Shown here piece after piece: positions 47,590-56,008 of a stretch of 64,000 nucleotides of DNA. This DNA comes from Vibrio sp. YMD68. Its GTDB lineage: Bacteria > Pseudomonadota > Gammaproteobacteria > Enterobacterales > Vibrionaceae. The notes beneath the pieces are model-generated. The model ran no database searches. It worked only from the letters and a program-made list of their open reading frames with translations, and was not told the origin of the DNA. Each line of letters opens with the position of its first letter. The first letter of the stretch is position 1. The DNA lies in assembly GCF_029958905.1 (NCBI RefSeq), contig NZ_CP124613.1:806001-870000 (forward strand), written 5' to 3'. Both the position numbers and the translations under genes were made by a program.

Positions 47590-47607
47590 ATAGGTCATTT
47601 GATGACA
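47590..47607 (-). promoter_or_regulatory. AraC-type box, RND efflux operon
   Basis: On the minus strand TGTCATCAAATGACCTAT, a full consensus match, about 127 bp before the TolC-like gene. Ties the pump to the same control as the hydrolases. Confidence 0.65.
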
Positions 47608-47733
47608 GCAAAGCGGTAGTGTGATGTGTGCTATATAGAGGGTTTTTAAGATAAGTTTAATAGGATAACGTTGGAGGAATATGACGCACGCTAGGCGGTT
47701 GAGCTGGAGAAAAATGCCCAAGGCACTTTCTAT

Positions 47734-47776
47734 GGCACGACGTACCGAGCCTTTTTATGGATAGTTACGTCGTGCC
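47734..47776. terminator. Hairpin after LysR gene
   Basis: GGCACGACGTA pairs perfectly with TACGTCGTGCC across a 21-base loop containing CTTTTTATGG. It lies just past the LysR stop; on the minus strand no long T-run follows, so the terminator role is probable only. Confidence 0.5.
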
Positions 47777-47794
47777 TCAAGAGTGAATAAGGGG

Positions 47795-48703
47795 CTAGTT
47801 CTGTAATTCACGAAAGTGGGTGATGTATTGCTCGATGGCTTTTGAAATGGATTTTCTCACCACGCCAACTTGCTTTGAGTGTGGTGACCATAGCGAGATC
47901 GGAAATTTGAACCCATTTTTCATCTGACTGACTTTGATTTCTTGAATGTTGTCGGTCACGTACTCAGATTCTGACAGGACTTTGGGTAGCCATGCCCAAC
48001 CTAATCCTTCTTGGACTAATTTGATCACTAAAGCAAGCTGATCGACGTCTTCATGGTGGGCTGACACCAACAGTTTCTCTTTCATCCCTTCATCAACGAG
48101 TGATTTAAGAACAAATTGACGGCTGCTTTGTAAAGCGCCAAACACTTTATCTTCGGGTAGTTGTGCTAATTCACTGCCTTTTTGTGCAAAAGGAACAAAC
48201 TCAATATGGCCTAGAAACGTGGTATCAAAATTCTGAATGGCTGAGCTTTTATGGATATTAGCCAACCCAAAATGAAAGTCACCACTTTCTATCCCTTCCT
48301 TGATCTCTTGTTTTGTTCGGACTAAGAAGTTCACTCGCATCATAGGGAAATCTTTAGCCAGTTGAACTCGGATATTCGATAAGATGCGGTGTGGCAAAAT
48401 ACTAGGGTAGGCAATGGTTACGCTTTCCATTGCCCCATATGAAAGGCTTAGCGCTACCTTATCGAACACTTGCGCTTGAGAAAGCGCCTGCCGAGCATAA
48501 TGGTACAACAAGTGCCCATCTTCGGTAGGTTCGACGGAACGCCCAATGCGATTAAAGAGAGTCACAGCAAGTTGGTCTTCCAAATTGGTAATTACCTGAC
48601 CAATGGTCGTACGGTGTTTATTCAATTGGACGGCGGCTTTGCTGAAAGAAAGTTGCTCGTATACCGTCACAAATGCTAGAAGCTGCTCTAGACTAAAATT
48701 CAT
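47795..48703 (-). CDS. LysR-family transcriptional regulator
   Basis: 302 residues. The winged helix-turn-helix (residues about 5-60) reads LLAFVTVYEQLSFSKAAVQL, then NKHRTTIGQVITNLEDQLAV and TLFNRIGRSVEPTEDG. The rest is the two-lobed effector domain (VTIAYPSILPHRILSNIRVQ, FVLKSLVDEG, LALVIKLVQEGLGWAWLPK). LysR proteins commonly sit beside AaeXAB-type efflux genes, which lie 2.5 kb to the right. It could bind the TCCATCATATGCGATT sites there; this is inference. It lies downstream of the patatin gene on the same strand. Confidence 0.9.
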   Translation of the reverse strand: MNFSLEQLLAFVTVYEQLSFSKAAVQLNKHRTTIGQVITNLEDQLAVTLFNRIGRSVEPTEDGHLLYHYARQALSQAQVFDKVALSLSYGAMESVTIAYPSILPHRILSNIRVQLAKDFPMMRVNFLVRTKQEIKEGIESGDFHFGLANIHKSSAIQNFDTTFLGHIEFVPFAQKGSELAQLPEDKVFGALQSSRQFVLKSLVDEGMKEKLLVSAHHEDVDQLALVIKLVQEGLGWAWLPKVLSESEYVTDNIQEIKVSQMKNGFKFPISLWSPHSKQVGVVRKSISKAIEQYITHFRELQN

Positions 48704-48830
48704 ATCCTATGCTCTCTTATAAAGTTCCTTTTTAGAACATATCATCTATTAATAAAAATGCTAGGCTGGCCGGAGGGTTAATGCCATATTTCCGTCACGT
48801 AATTGGCTTGGACGTTCATCCATTTTGGGA

Positions 48831-50027
48831 TTAAGGGATCACTGTTGTCCAAGGCCCGCTTGGGTCTACCTTCTGGTAACCATACTCATATAGAGCTTTC
48901 ATATATTGTAGATCGAACATGTCTTTTGTCGCTTTGGAGCCATTGAAATCCTCACCCATGTAAGTGAAAGACACATCCAAGTCACTAAGCTGAGAGAGGT
49001 ACATCATTCGGTATAGGTCGCCTCTAGCTTGTCTAACGGTCATGCTTTGTAGGCTGCGTGAAAGCAGTGATATGCCTTTGTCCGGTATCGCTTGGTAGGG
49101 CAGATTAAAGACACCATTGCGGATCACATGGACTTGGGGTTTCGTCGATAAGCCAAGCGCGTGACTGACTTTCGTGAAATCTGTTTGTGCAATGTCGAAA
49201 AACATCTGTGTCGCTAGCCCTCCGTCGACGTGCAACTCTTCATAGTGTTTATTCTTCTCAATCACCTCAATGAATTGAGGTGGGAACACACCAGGAATGG
49301 AAGCACTGGCCGCCAACACTTGGTGTATCAAGCCGATTTTGTTAGGGAGATTACTTTCTGCTATACGACCAATGTTCCAAACCATGAGTCTTTCAGAGTC
49401 AAACTGAGTCGTACCAACAAACAGGCGTTGCCCAGATTGATGTTTTAGTGCGATTTTTTGGATCATTTCTGGGGTATAGACACTTTCAATAAAACCATAG
49501 AGGCTTTCCCCATTGGTGAACGCGTCTTTGAAAAGGGTGTTTAACCAGTTTTGCTTACCCAATAGCATGGTGTCATTGATGCCTAACATGACCTCTTTAA
49601 GTCTTGGTATATCCTCGCCACCGACAAAAACAAACGGGGCGACCAAAGCGCCAGCACTGATCCCTGTAACAACGGTATAGTCTTCAAGCTGATCATTGTC
49701 GTACAGTGCGTTGATCACGCCTGCTCCAAATGCACCGTTTGCACCACCGCCTGATAGAGCTAGAATATTCAAGCGATCACCATCCACGTGCAACGGCGTT
49801 GACTGAGTCGATTCATCGTAGAGAAAATCTAAAGATTCAGTAAACCAAAAACGGTAAGGCTCTTCTGTTTGTTGCGATTCTTGTTCTATTTGATTCGATA
49901 CGGCCGAAATAGAAACGGATCGGTAGTTGTCTTCGGTGACACGCGTCTCTAAGGTGTGTGGCGAGCTACACGCCGTTAAAAACAGTGTGACAAATAGAAA
50001 TATAGGGGACGATGTTTTGCGTTTCAT
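48831..50027 (-). CDS. Patatin-like phospholipase lipoprotein
   Basis: 398 residues beginning MKRKTSSPIFLFVTLFLTAC, with the lipid-attachment cysteine after LFLTA, so a membrane-anchored envelope lipoprotein. I chose ATG 50027 over an upstream GTG because it gives a normal lipoprotein signal. The patatin dyad is intact: ALSGGGANGAFGAGVINALY, GISAGALVAP and HVDGGLATQM. The expected activity is phospholipase A or acyl-ester hydrolysis at the cell envelope. It lies in a cluster with an efflux set and a carboxylesterase-like protein. Confidence 0.88.
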   Translation of the reverse strand: MKRKTSSPIFLFVTLFLTACSSPHTLETRVTEDNYRSVSISAVSNQIEQESQQTEEPYRFWFTESLDFLYDESTQSTPLHVDGDRLNILALSGGGANGAFGAGVINALYDNDQLEDYTVVTGISAGALVAPFVFVGGEDIPRLKEVMLGINDTMLLGKQNWLNTLFKDAFTNGESLYGFIESVYTPEMIQKIALKHQSGQRLFVGTTQFDSERLMVWNIGRIAESNLPNKIGLIHQVLAASASIPGVFPPQFIEVIEKNKHYEELHVDGGLATQMFFDIAQTDFTKVSHALGLSTKPQVHVIRNGVFNLPYQAIPDKGISLLSRSLQSMTVRQARGDLYRMMYLSQLSDLDVSFTYMGEDFNGSKATKDMFDLQYMKALYEYGYQKVDPSGPWTTVIP

Positions 50028-50134
50028 GGCTCGACTCTTTTGTTGATCACTGACTCCTTTTAGTGATGTTAATGGATTCACTGCTCTTTAAAGCCAGCGT
50101 CTTTGTTAAAGTACAGTGTTAATTGAGCGTGACT

Positions 50135-50998
50135 TTAACTGGATGCCACTTTCATTGGGTGGAAGTGATAACTGGGTTCAATAAACTCGTTTTGTGCCCT
50201 AATGATGTCCAACTCCCACCCGTCCAGTTCTTCCGTGATTTTTAATACGCCGTAAGCGGCATTATTGGCATGCTCAAAAGCGAGAAATGGTGACATTCCT
50301 TTGACTAATCCGGCGGTAAATAGGCCGGTAATGATTTCGTCGATGCCCACGACAGGTTTATCAAAATGGACATAAGGCCGATGAGCCAAATAACAGGCTT
50401 TGGGGGTACTGAGCATCATGGTTGAATTGAGGTCGTCAAAGCCTGGGAAATTTTTCAGAAGAATAAATTTCGGGCCTTTATCCATGACTTTTTGGCAAGC
50501 TGATATCGCGTCTTCCAACGTGCTGATGCTCATTTCCACCAACAAAGATAATTCATCACGCCCGATGACCAAAGCATCCGCAATATCACTGAGATCACGG
50601 ATGATTTTTGTCGTAGAAGGGGTGATGATTGGCTTTTTTTTATTGTCTAACTCGATCATTGGATGGCTGATATAAAGTGCTTGTGAGTTCTTTTGTTTAA
50701 CCAGAGTCACGACGTCTGCTATCGCGTTGCTTTGTTCAATCGTGCCAATGTGACCAGAAACAACCGCAGCGCAACGATCTAGCTGGCCGATGTTGTCCAC
50801 CCCAGTCACTAATTCGAGTATATCGCCAGCGGCGTAGTGATGCCCCGCAATTTTTTGGTCGTAGTGAGTGTGATTTGAGTATTGGCCAATATGTATGGGC
50901 CATACTTCCGCTCCCATTCGCTGCATTGGAAAGACAGCCGAATTGTTTCCACTATGGCTGAAAACAAAGTGCGATTGAATAGACATAATACCTTTCAT
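50135..50998 (-). CDS. PdxY-like pyridoxal kinase homologue, active site altered
   Basis: 287 residues with the overall PdxY fold. The substrate-side N-terminus is well kept (IQSHFVFSHSGNNSAVFPMQ, IGQYSNHTHY, VVSGHIGTIEQ). The kinase side is not. Where PdxY has GVGDVTSG, with the catalytic Asp, this protein has GIDEIITG, placing Glu221 there. The PdxY segments DPVMG and APNLVELE are replaced by SHPMI and VIGRDELS. It may be an inactive or repurposed vitamer-binding protein. GAGGA 8 bases before ATG 50998 sets the start, discarding an upstream frame. It diverges from the AaeX-like gene. Confidence 0.82.
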   Translation of the reverse strand: MKGIMSIQSHFVFSHSGNNSAVFPMQRMGAEVWPIHIGQYSNHTHYDQKIAGHHYAAGDILELVTGVDNIGQLDRCAAVVSGHIGTIEQSNAIADVVTLVKQKNSQALYISHPMIELDNKKKPIITPSTTKIIRDLSDIADALVIGRDELSLLVEMSISTLEDAISACQKVMDKGPKFILLKNFPGFDDLNSTMMLSTPKACYLAHRPYVHFDKPVVGIDEIITGLFTAGLVKGMSPFLAFEHANNAAYGVLKITEELDGWELDIIRAQNEFIEPSYHFHPMKVASS

Positions 50999-51186
50999 TA
51001 AGGTTTCCTCAGATGAACATCCGCCAAGTAACACGTTGAATTGGCATCAAGGCCACCATAATAATGAGCAACAATGAATCGGATAAATCTCAAATAGAGG
51101 ATCGAACCCTACCAATGACGTGTGTCTCATAGCAAAGCTTGTCGTGTAGGTGATGAATGGTAGGTATGGCTGTTTGTAGGGTGTTA

Positions 51187-51202
51187 TCCATCATATGCGA
51201 TT
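51187..51202 (+). promoter_or_regulatory. Shared motif TCCATCATATGCGATT, copy 1
   Basis: 16-bp sequence found again exactly at 53898-53913 and with 3 changes at 55845-55860, each upstream of a gene in this cluster. It contains the palindrome CATATG. Candidate regulator site. Confidence 0.5.
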
Positions 51203-51237
51203 TCGGCCAATGACGCGCTGCTTATATTCTTCACTCA

Positions 51238-51477
51238 ATGTCCCTAAAAGTATCCGAGCAAACGTTGAATTCAATGCCCCATGAACTTATTTTCGGAGAG
51301 ATATACCTCCCACCATTACTGCTTGTTAGTGCGCTTGCTTATGCCCTGACCAGCACGATCGCTGTACTTGGCAGCAAGTTTGGTTTGTATAAACATTTTG
51401 CTGCACCAGCGATTGTTGATCTAAGCCTCATGATTATCTTGATGGTTGTCATTAGCCATTTTATCCCTGTTCTATAG
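51238..51477 (+). CDS. DUF1656 (AaeX-like) small membrane protein
   Basis: 79 residues, two membrane helices. The family core starts at MPHELIFGEIYLPPLLLVSA, followed by AIVDLSLMIILMVVISHF. Family members usually begin at that Met, here codon 51274. The longer start at 51238 adds 12 residues and neither has a clear ribosome-binding site. DUF1656 proteins always sit with an HlyD-type adaptor and a FUSC transporter, as here, forming an AaeXAB-like efflux set for aromatic carboxylates or similar compounds. Stop and next start are 11 bp apart. Confidence 0.85.
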   Translation: MSLKVSEQTLNSMPHELIFGEIYLPPLLLVSALAYALTSTIAVLGSKFGLYKHFAAPAIVDLSLMIILMVVISHFIPVL

Positions 51478-51488
51478 AGGAACAATCA

Positions 51489-52355
51489 GTGATTAAACGT
51501 TATCTACTCACTACCATACTCGCGTTAGTAGCAGGGTATGGCCTGATTACGCAGTACAACCTATATACTGAAAACCCATGGACAAGAGATGGACAGGTTC
51601 GAGCGTACATTATTGAAATTACACCACGAGTGACGGGACAGGTTGTCGACGTTCACATTCAAGATAACTCAAGAGTCAAACAGGGCGAATTACTGTTTGA
51701 GATTGACGACAGTGTTTACCGAACGGCTCTACATAAAGCACAGGCGTCTCTGCACCAAGCCAGTGCTCTGCTAAAAAAATCTCAAAATGAAGAGACAAGG
51801 GCACTTAACCTAGAACGCCTGACTCCAGGATCCTTACCGATATTGACGCTCAACAATTTGGAGGTTGCGGTAGAAACGGCAAAAGCCAATCAAGAGATCG
51901 CAAAGGCGATGGTTGACGAAGCTGAATTGAACTTATCCTTTACCAAAGTGTATGCGCCTGCGGATGGTTACATAACGAACTTTACGTTAAGGGTCGGTTC
52001 TCAAGTGATTGCCAATAGCCCAGTAGTGGCATTGATTGATGAACACAGTTTCTGGATAGAGGGCTTTTTCAAAGAAACAGATTTACAAGGCGTTGATCCA
52101 CAAGATCGCGCAATGGTTACCCTACTGACTCACAAAGAAGTGTCACTTGACGGAGAAATCAAAAGCATAGGTTACGGGATAGCGAAACAAGACGGTAGTA
52201 CAGGAAACGATCTCTTACCGAATGTAAATCCAAACTTTCAATGGATCCGTTTAGCGCAACGTATTCCAGTAAAAGTGAAATTAACAAACGTGCCAGAAGA
52301 GATTCAACTGCGAGTCGGTGCAACTGCGTCGATCAAGATTATTAAAGGCAACTGA
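51489..52355 (+). CDS. HlyD/AaeA-type membrane fusion protein
   Basis: 288 residues starting at GTG with GAGGAAC upstream. One N-terminal membrane helix (LLTTILALVAGYGLITQYN), then the family signature ENPWTRDGQVRAYIIEITPR and VTGQVVDVHIQDNSRVKQGE. The coiled-coil hairpin is short and the lipoyl half is LSFTKVYAPADGYITNFTLR. It forms the periplasmic bridge for the FUSC transporter that follows 21 bp later. No cognate TolC is in this operon. Confidence 0.9.
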   Translation: MIKRYLLTTILALVAGYGLITQYNLYTENPWTRDGQVRAYIIEITPRVTGQVVDVHIQDNSRVKQGELLFEIDDSVYRTALHKAQASLHQASALLKKSQNEETRALNLERLTPGSLPILTLNNLEVAVETAKANQEIAKAMVDEAELNLSFTKVYAPADGYITNFTLRVGSQVIANSPVVALIDEHSFWIEGFFKETDLQGVDPQDRAMVTLLTHKEVSLDGEIKSIGYGIAKQDGSTGNDLLPNVNPNFQWIRLAQRIPVKVKLTNVPEEIQLRVGATASIKIIKGN

Positions 52356-52376
52356 ACTCAATGCTAAGGGAAGAAG

Positions 52377-53813
52377 ATGTACAGTGAATCGAGCAAAGAA
52401 GCGATCAAAGTGGGCATTGCCGTTTCCTTGGCGATCATAACCGCTTTGTGGCTAGGTTGGGATAAGCCCTATTGGGCCGCCATTACCGTGTTTATTGTCG
52501 CTGCCAATGAAAGTTATTCTCACGCGGTCAAGAAAGGACAGAACCGGATCCTCGGAACGATTTTGGGGACAGGTTATGCGACATTTTTATTAATAATGTT
52601 TGCTCAAGACCATGCTTTATTTGTTTTCTTTTTGACGATGTTTTTAGCGCTGTGTGTTTTTATGTCATCACATAACAGACTGGGCTATGCATTTACTATT
52701 GGCTTTGTGGTTTGCACCATTATTTCATGTATTGGCGGTTTCGACAGCGTAACGACCTTTAATATCGCGGTATTGCGCTTTCAAGAAACGTTACTAGGCG
52801 TCATTGTGTACACTCTGGTTTTTCGTTTTATCTGGCCGAGAAAAACAGAAGATCTCTTTTTTAGTTTAATTCGGGAAACCTTGAGCCAGCTTCATCAGTG
52901 TGCGGGCTTTGAGCTTGATCCACATCGACATGGGAAAGCAGATAGTGCAAGACGCGGGTATCATCATAACCTGAACACCCGCAGTCAGTGGAAAGAGAAT
53001 CAAAATGAGCAACATCGGCGCTTAGCCAAACTGAACGATATTCTGAGCCTTCCCTTAAATGGGAGCCATCGGTTACATGAAGAAAGAGCAACGTGGCGAC
53101 TTATCGTACGGGCAATTACACAGATCGATTTTCTGCTGGATGTGCACCATAACAACCCGGAGCAATCTGGTGTCCAAGCCCATATAGCGGAAGGTCACGC
53201 CTTGTTGTCGTTAAGCTTGATGTCGCCTAAAAGTACCCATGCAAAATTGTCGGCTTGGTTGATGAGAACCGAAACAGACTGTCCCCGACCCGATGTACCG
53301 TCGTCAGCTTTTGCGCTGCCGTTGAAACAACGGATTCTTAGAGTCGTGAAAGCGGTCAGTATCCAGTTAACATGTTTCGCATTGTGGGTTTTGTTGCCAA
53401 TGCCGGGTGGTTACATTATGCCCATGGTCGCCTCTATATTTGCCAATGTTCTCGTAACCTTGCCGGACAACGCAATCAAGCATGCAAGTTTTGGGGTACT
53501 GGCTTGGGGGGCCATTTTTCTTGGTGAATACGTCCTCATCATGCCGGAACTGACTCAGGCTTGGCAGCTGTCGGTATTCTATTTTGTAAATAGCATCTTG
53601 GTGTGGAAAGTGGGCAATATTCCTGATTTAGCCATCCAGAAAGTACTGGGGGGAAATTTGTTGGTGGTGTTTACCATGGGAGCGCTTCAATTAACGCCTT
53701 CCTATGAGATCGTCACGCCACTCGTGATGATCACTTGTGTTCTTGTGACGTTAGGAGTGTCCAGTTTTTACATCAGACTATTTAAAGTGCGAACCGAACC
53801 TGTTTTCTCGTGA
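52377..53813 (+). CDS. FUSC-family (AaeB-like) efflux transporter
   Basis: 478 residues, shorter than AaeB (about 655). Five or six N-terminal helices (GKAV-type IAVSLAIITALWLGWDKPYW and LGYAFTIGFVVCTIISCIGG) are followed by a cytosolic domain from about 160 to 310 and a second helix block (CFALWVLLPMPGGYIMPMV). The conserved WDKPYWAAITVFIVA start matches the family. It probably exports aromatic or weak organic acids with the AaeA-like partner. The shorter cytosolic part is the main oddity. Confidence 0.87.
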   Translation: MYSESSKEAIKVGIAVSLAIITALWLGWDKPYWAAITVFIVAANESYSHAVKKGQNRILGTILGTGYATFLLIMFAQDHALFVFFLTMFLALCVFMSSHNRLGYAFTIGFVVCTIISCIGGFDSVTTFNIAVLRFQETLLGVIVYTLVFRFIWPRKTEDLFFSLIRETLSQLHQCAGFELDPHRHGKADSARRGYHHNLNTRSQWKENQNEQHRRLAKLNDILSLPLNGSHRLHEERATWRLIVRAITQIDFLLDVHHNNPEQSGVQAHIAEGHALLSLSLMSPKSTHAKLSAWLMRTETDCPRPDVPSSAFALPLKQRILRVVKAVSIQLTCFALWVLLPMPGGYIMPMVASIFANVLVTLPDNAIKHASFGVLAWGAIFLGEYVLIMPELTQAWQLSVFYFVNSILVWKVGNIPDLAIQKVLGGNLLVVFTMGALQLTPSYEIVTPLVMITCVLVTLGVSSFYIRLFKVRTEPVFS

Positions 53814-53897
53814 GTTCACGGGGAGGGTGATCTGATTAAATCTCTGCATGATTAATGTGGAGGCTTTTTTATCCGCGCTATGCAGGTGAGGACGCCA

Positions 53898-53913
53898 TCC
53901 ATCATATGCGATT
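53898..53913 (+). promoter_or_regulatory. Shared motif TCCATCATATGCGATT, copy 2
   Basis: Exact copy of the 51187 element, 175 bp before the surface-protein ATG. Confidence 0.5.
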
Positions 53914-54087
53914 AACCGATAATCCAGTTCTTCAATAGAATTCTCTCATTGACAAGACACCTGTGTACGCGCCAATTGGCTTGGAACACCTAGGCTCTTG
54001 ATAAAAAATACAGCAGAACAAGGGTGTTCGCTAGATTATATACCGCTGGATTCTCATAGCCTTGAGCATCAGTCGAGAGAAAAAGAT

Positions 54088-55797
54088 ATGACACTTTTAT
54101 CGAAATATAACAAGACTAAAAATACTAAGCGCTCTATCTCTATGGTTGCTGGCACGATTGTTTTGGCCTTTTCCACTGGCACATTCTCCGCTAACGCCTT
54201 TTCTACAGATACACTTGCAGCGAAAGAGATTCATGCCGACGTGAACCCTATGTCTGAAGGGCAAAAGATCTTTCAAAAATATGGTATAGACGATGACCTT
54301 CCTAAATTGGGTTTAAGTTCGTTGGTGCAAGGTGAGCATCTTGTTGAGCATGCGAAACGTTTTGTTCAAGTCGGTGATGAGATCAGTGAGCTGTCGGTCT
54401 TTTTGGTCAAGAACACCGATACCAAGGGTAATATCGACTTACGTGTTAAATACAAGGCCGGTGAGATTGCTGACGAAAAAAGCATGATTAACGAGATTGA
54501 AAACTACACCCGAACCGAATATCGCTTGCGTAATTATGCCCAAAGCTATGATCCAAAAAGTGTCACAGCGACAGAACGAGATGACGGTGTGGTTGAAGTG
54601 AAGTTCAACTATTCGAAGTACGGTTTACCACAGGACATCGCCTATTTCAGGTTTCTTACCGTAACGATAGAAGTGAAAGACGGTACGCCGATAAAAATGA
54701 TGATCAGCAACAGCAAGCCGTTTCAATATGGAAAGTACGCGGTCGATCACTACCAACAAACGATCACGTTTACTGAATTAGCCAGCGGTAAAGTCATTAT
54801 TGCGAAGAAAGACATAGAAGCTTCCGGTACTCGGAAAAATAAGCCTGTGACAATGGTGTCGACGACAGAGCCTGTTGCTTTCTATGAAGATACCAACGGA
54901 GTCAGCGTATTGAACCAAGCACTTTTAACGGAAGTATCGGATCCAAGAGTTAGAGAAGTGCAAGTGAAACTCGACAGTGTGTTTCCATTAATGGGCGATA
55001 TGGTTCGCAGACAAGGTATAGATATTCCATTGCCCTATGGCGTCTCAGTTGCGTACCGAAACCAGAATATGGATTTTGGTTTTACCGATTTTAACGTTAT
55101 GGGCGTTGATCTTAATGACTTGTTTGATGCATCGGAATCAATCGGCAGCGTACAAGCCGAAAGTCTATCGATACGAGGAGATGTGAATATTCTGCCGTTT
55201 TGGAACGTCTATGGAGTTTTAGGTAAGGTCAACGTAGACGCGAATGTGGATGCGGAATATACCGGAGGGATTGGACAAGGAATTAAAGATAAGTTGAACG
55301 ATAAACTGCAGGGTTTAGGCAATGCATTCTGCGATATCGAAAAAATTGGCGCTCTCTGCAACAGTGGTCGTGTCAATGTACCGCTGCACCTGGAGTATGA
55401 CGTTGTGGGCGTTGGCACGACTCTTTCTGTTGGGTATCGAGAGTTCTTTGCCTCGGTCACTGGGACTTACAGTGCGACACGCCTGAAAGGGGCCGATAAC
55501 TGGGGAGACCCAATTGCCACAATCCAGCCTATGTTAGGTTATCAGTTGGTTGATTACCGTGCGCAAATTTTTGTTGGTGCTGAATATCAGGGGTTGAAAC
55601 CCTATATGGACGGAACCCTGGATGGTATAGAAATTGGTGGAGAAACCTTCAATTATCATATTGGTGTCGATATGGAGCCATGGGCGTATCTTGTGGGCTT
55701 CAATAAACAAATAGGTAAACACTATAACTTAACCTTCCTCTACAACACTGGTGAAACACGCAGCTCAGCGACGCTGAATTTAGGGTACCGCTTTTAA
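54088..55797 (+). CDS. Large outer-membrane protein, function unknown
   Basis: 569 residues. I use ATG 54088 (MTLLSKYNKTKNTKRSISMV), giving a long signal peptide ending ..SANA; a TTG 90 bp upstream is in frame but gives a poor start. The N-terminal half looks soluble (EGQKIFQKYGIDDDLPKLGL, TRTEYRLRNYAQSYDPKS). The C-terminal 230 residues are amphipathic strands ending TRSSATLNLGYRF, typical of an outer-membrane barrel. Two cysteines (FCDIEKIGALCNSG) could form a loop disulfide. I do not recognise the family. Starts the 54-59 kb set of envelope genes. Confidence 0.7.
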   Translation: MTLLSKYNKTKNTKRSISMVAGTIVLAFSTGTFSANAFSTDTLAAKEIHADVNPMSEGQKIFQKYGIDDDLPKLGLSSLVQGEHLVEHAKRFVQVGDEISELSVFLVKNTDTKGNIDLRVKYKAGEIADEKSMINEIENYTRTEYRLRNYAQSYDPKSVTATERDDGVVEVKFNYSKYGLPQDIAYFRFLTVTIEVKDGTPIKMMISNSKPFQYGKYAVDHYQQTITFTELASGKVIIAKKDIEASGTRKNKPVTMVSTTEPVAFYEDTNGVSVLNQALLTEVSDPRVREVQVKLDSVFPLMGDMVRRQGIDIPLPYGVSVAYRNQNMDFGFTDFNVMGVDLNDLFDASESIGSVQAESLSIRGDVNILPFWNVYGVLGKVNVDANVDAEYTGGIGQGIKDKLNDKLQGLGNAFCDIEKIGALCNSGRVNVPLHLEYDVVGVGTTLSVGYREFFASVTGTYSATRLKGADNWGDPIATIQPMLGYQLVDYRAQIFVGAEYQGLKPYMDGTLDGIEIGGETFNYHIGVDMEPWAYLVGFNKQIGKHYNLTFLYNTGETRSSATLNLGYRF

Positions 55798-55844
55798 ATA
55801 AACCCCAAAATTCACACACGCTAGTCAGTACAGGTAGGGTCGCA

Positions 55845-55860
55845 TCCTACATAAGCGATT
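55845..55860 (+). promoter_or_regulatory. Shared motif, degenerate copy 3
   Basis: TCCTACATAAGCGATT, 13 of 16 bases shared with the two exact copies, 149 bp before the carboxylesterase-like gene. Confidence 0.35.
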
Positions 55861-56008
55861 CACTCAAATTTAACGAATGAATTAATATCGCACCATAAAG
55901 AAAAACACTTCAAATACTCCAGGAACGAGCGTGGCTGAGCATAGGGAATCTCAGGATTGATGATACCAATATCAGGTCAGATGGCCGAACACATTTACGG
56001 GTATAACC

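Noticed and set aside
51238..53813. Complete tripartite efflux system in the AaeXAB-like operon
   Set aside because: No outer-membrane channel gene is present in this operon; it would have to borrow one, for example the TolC-like protein at 46081.
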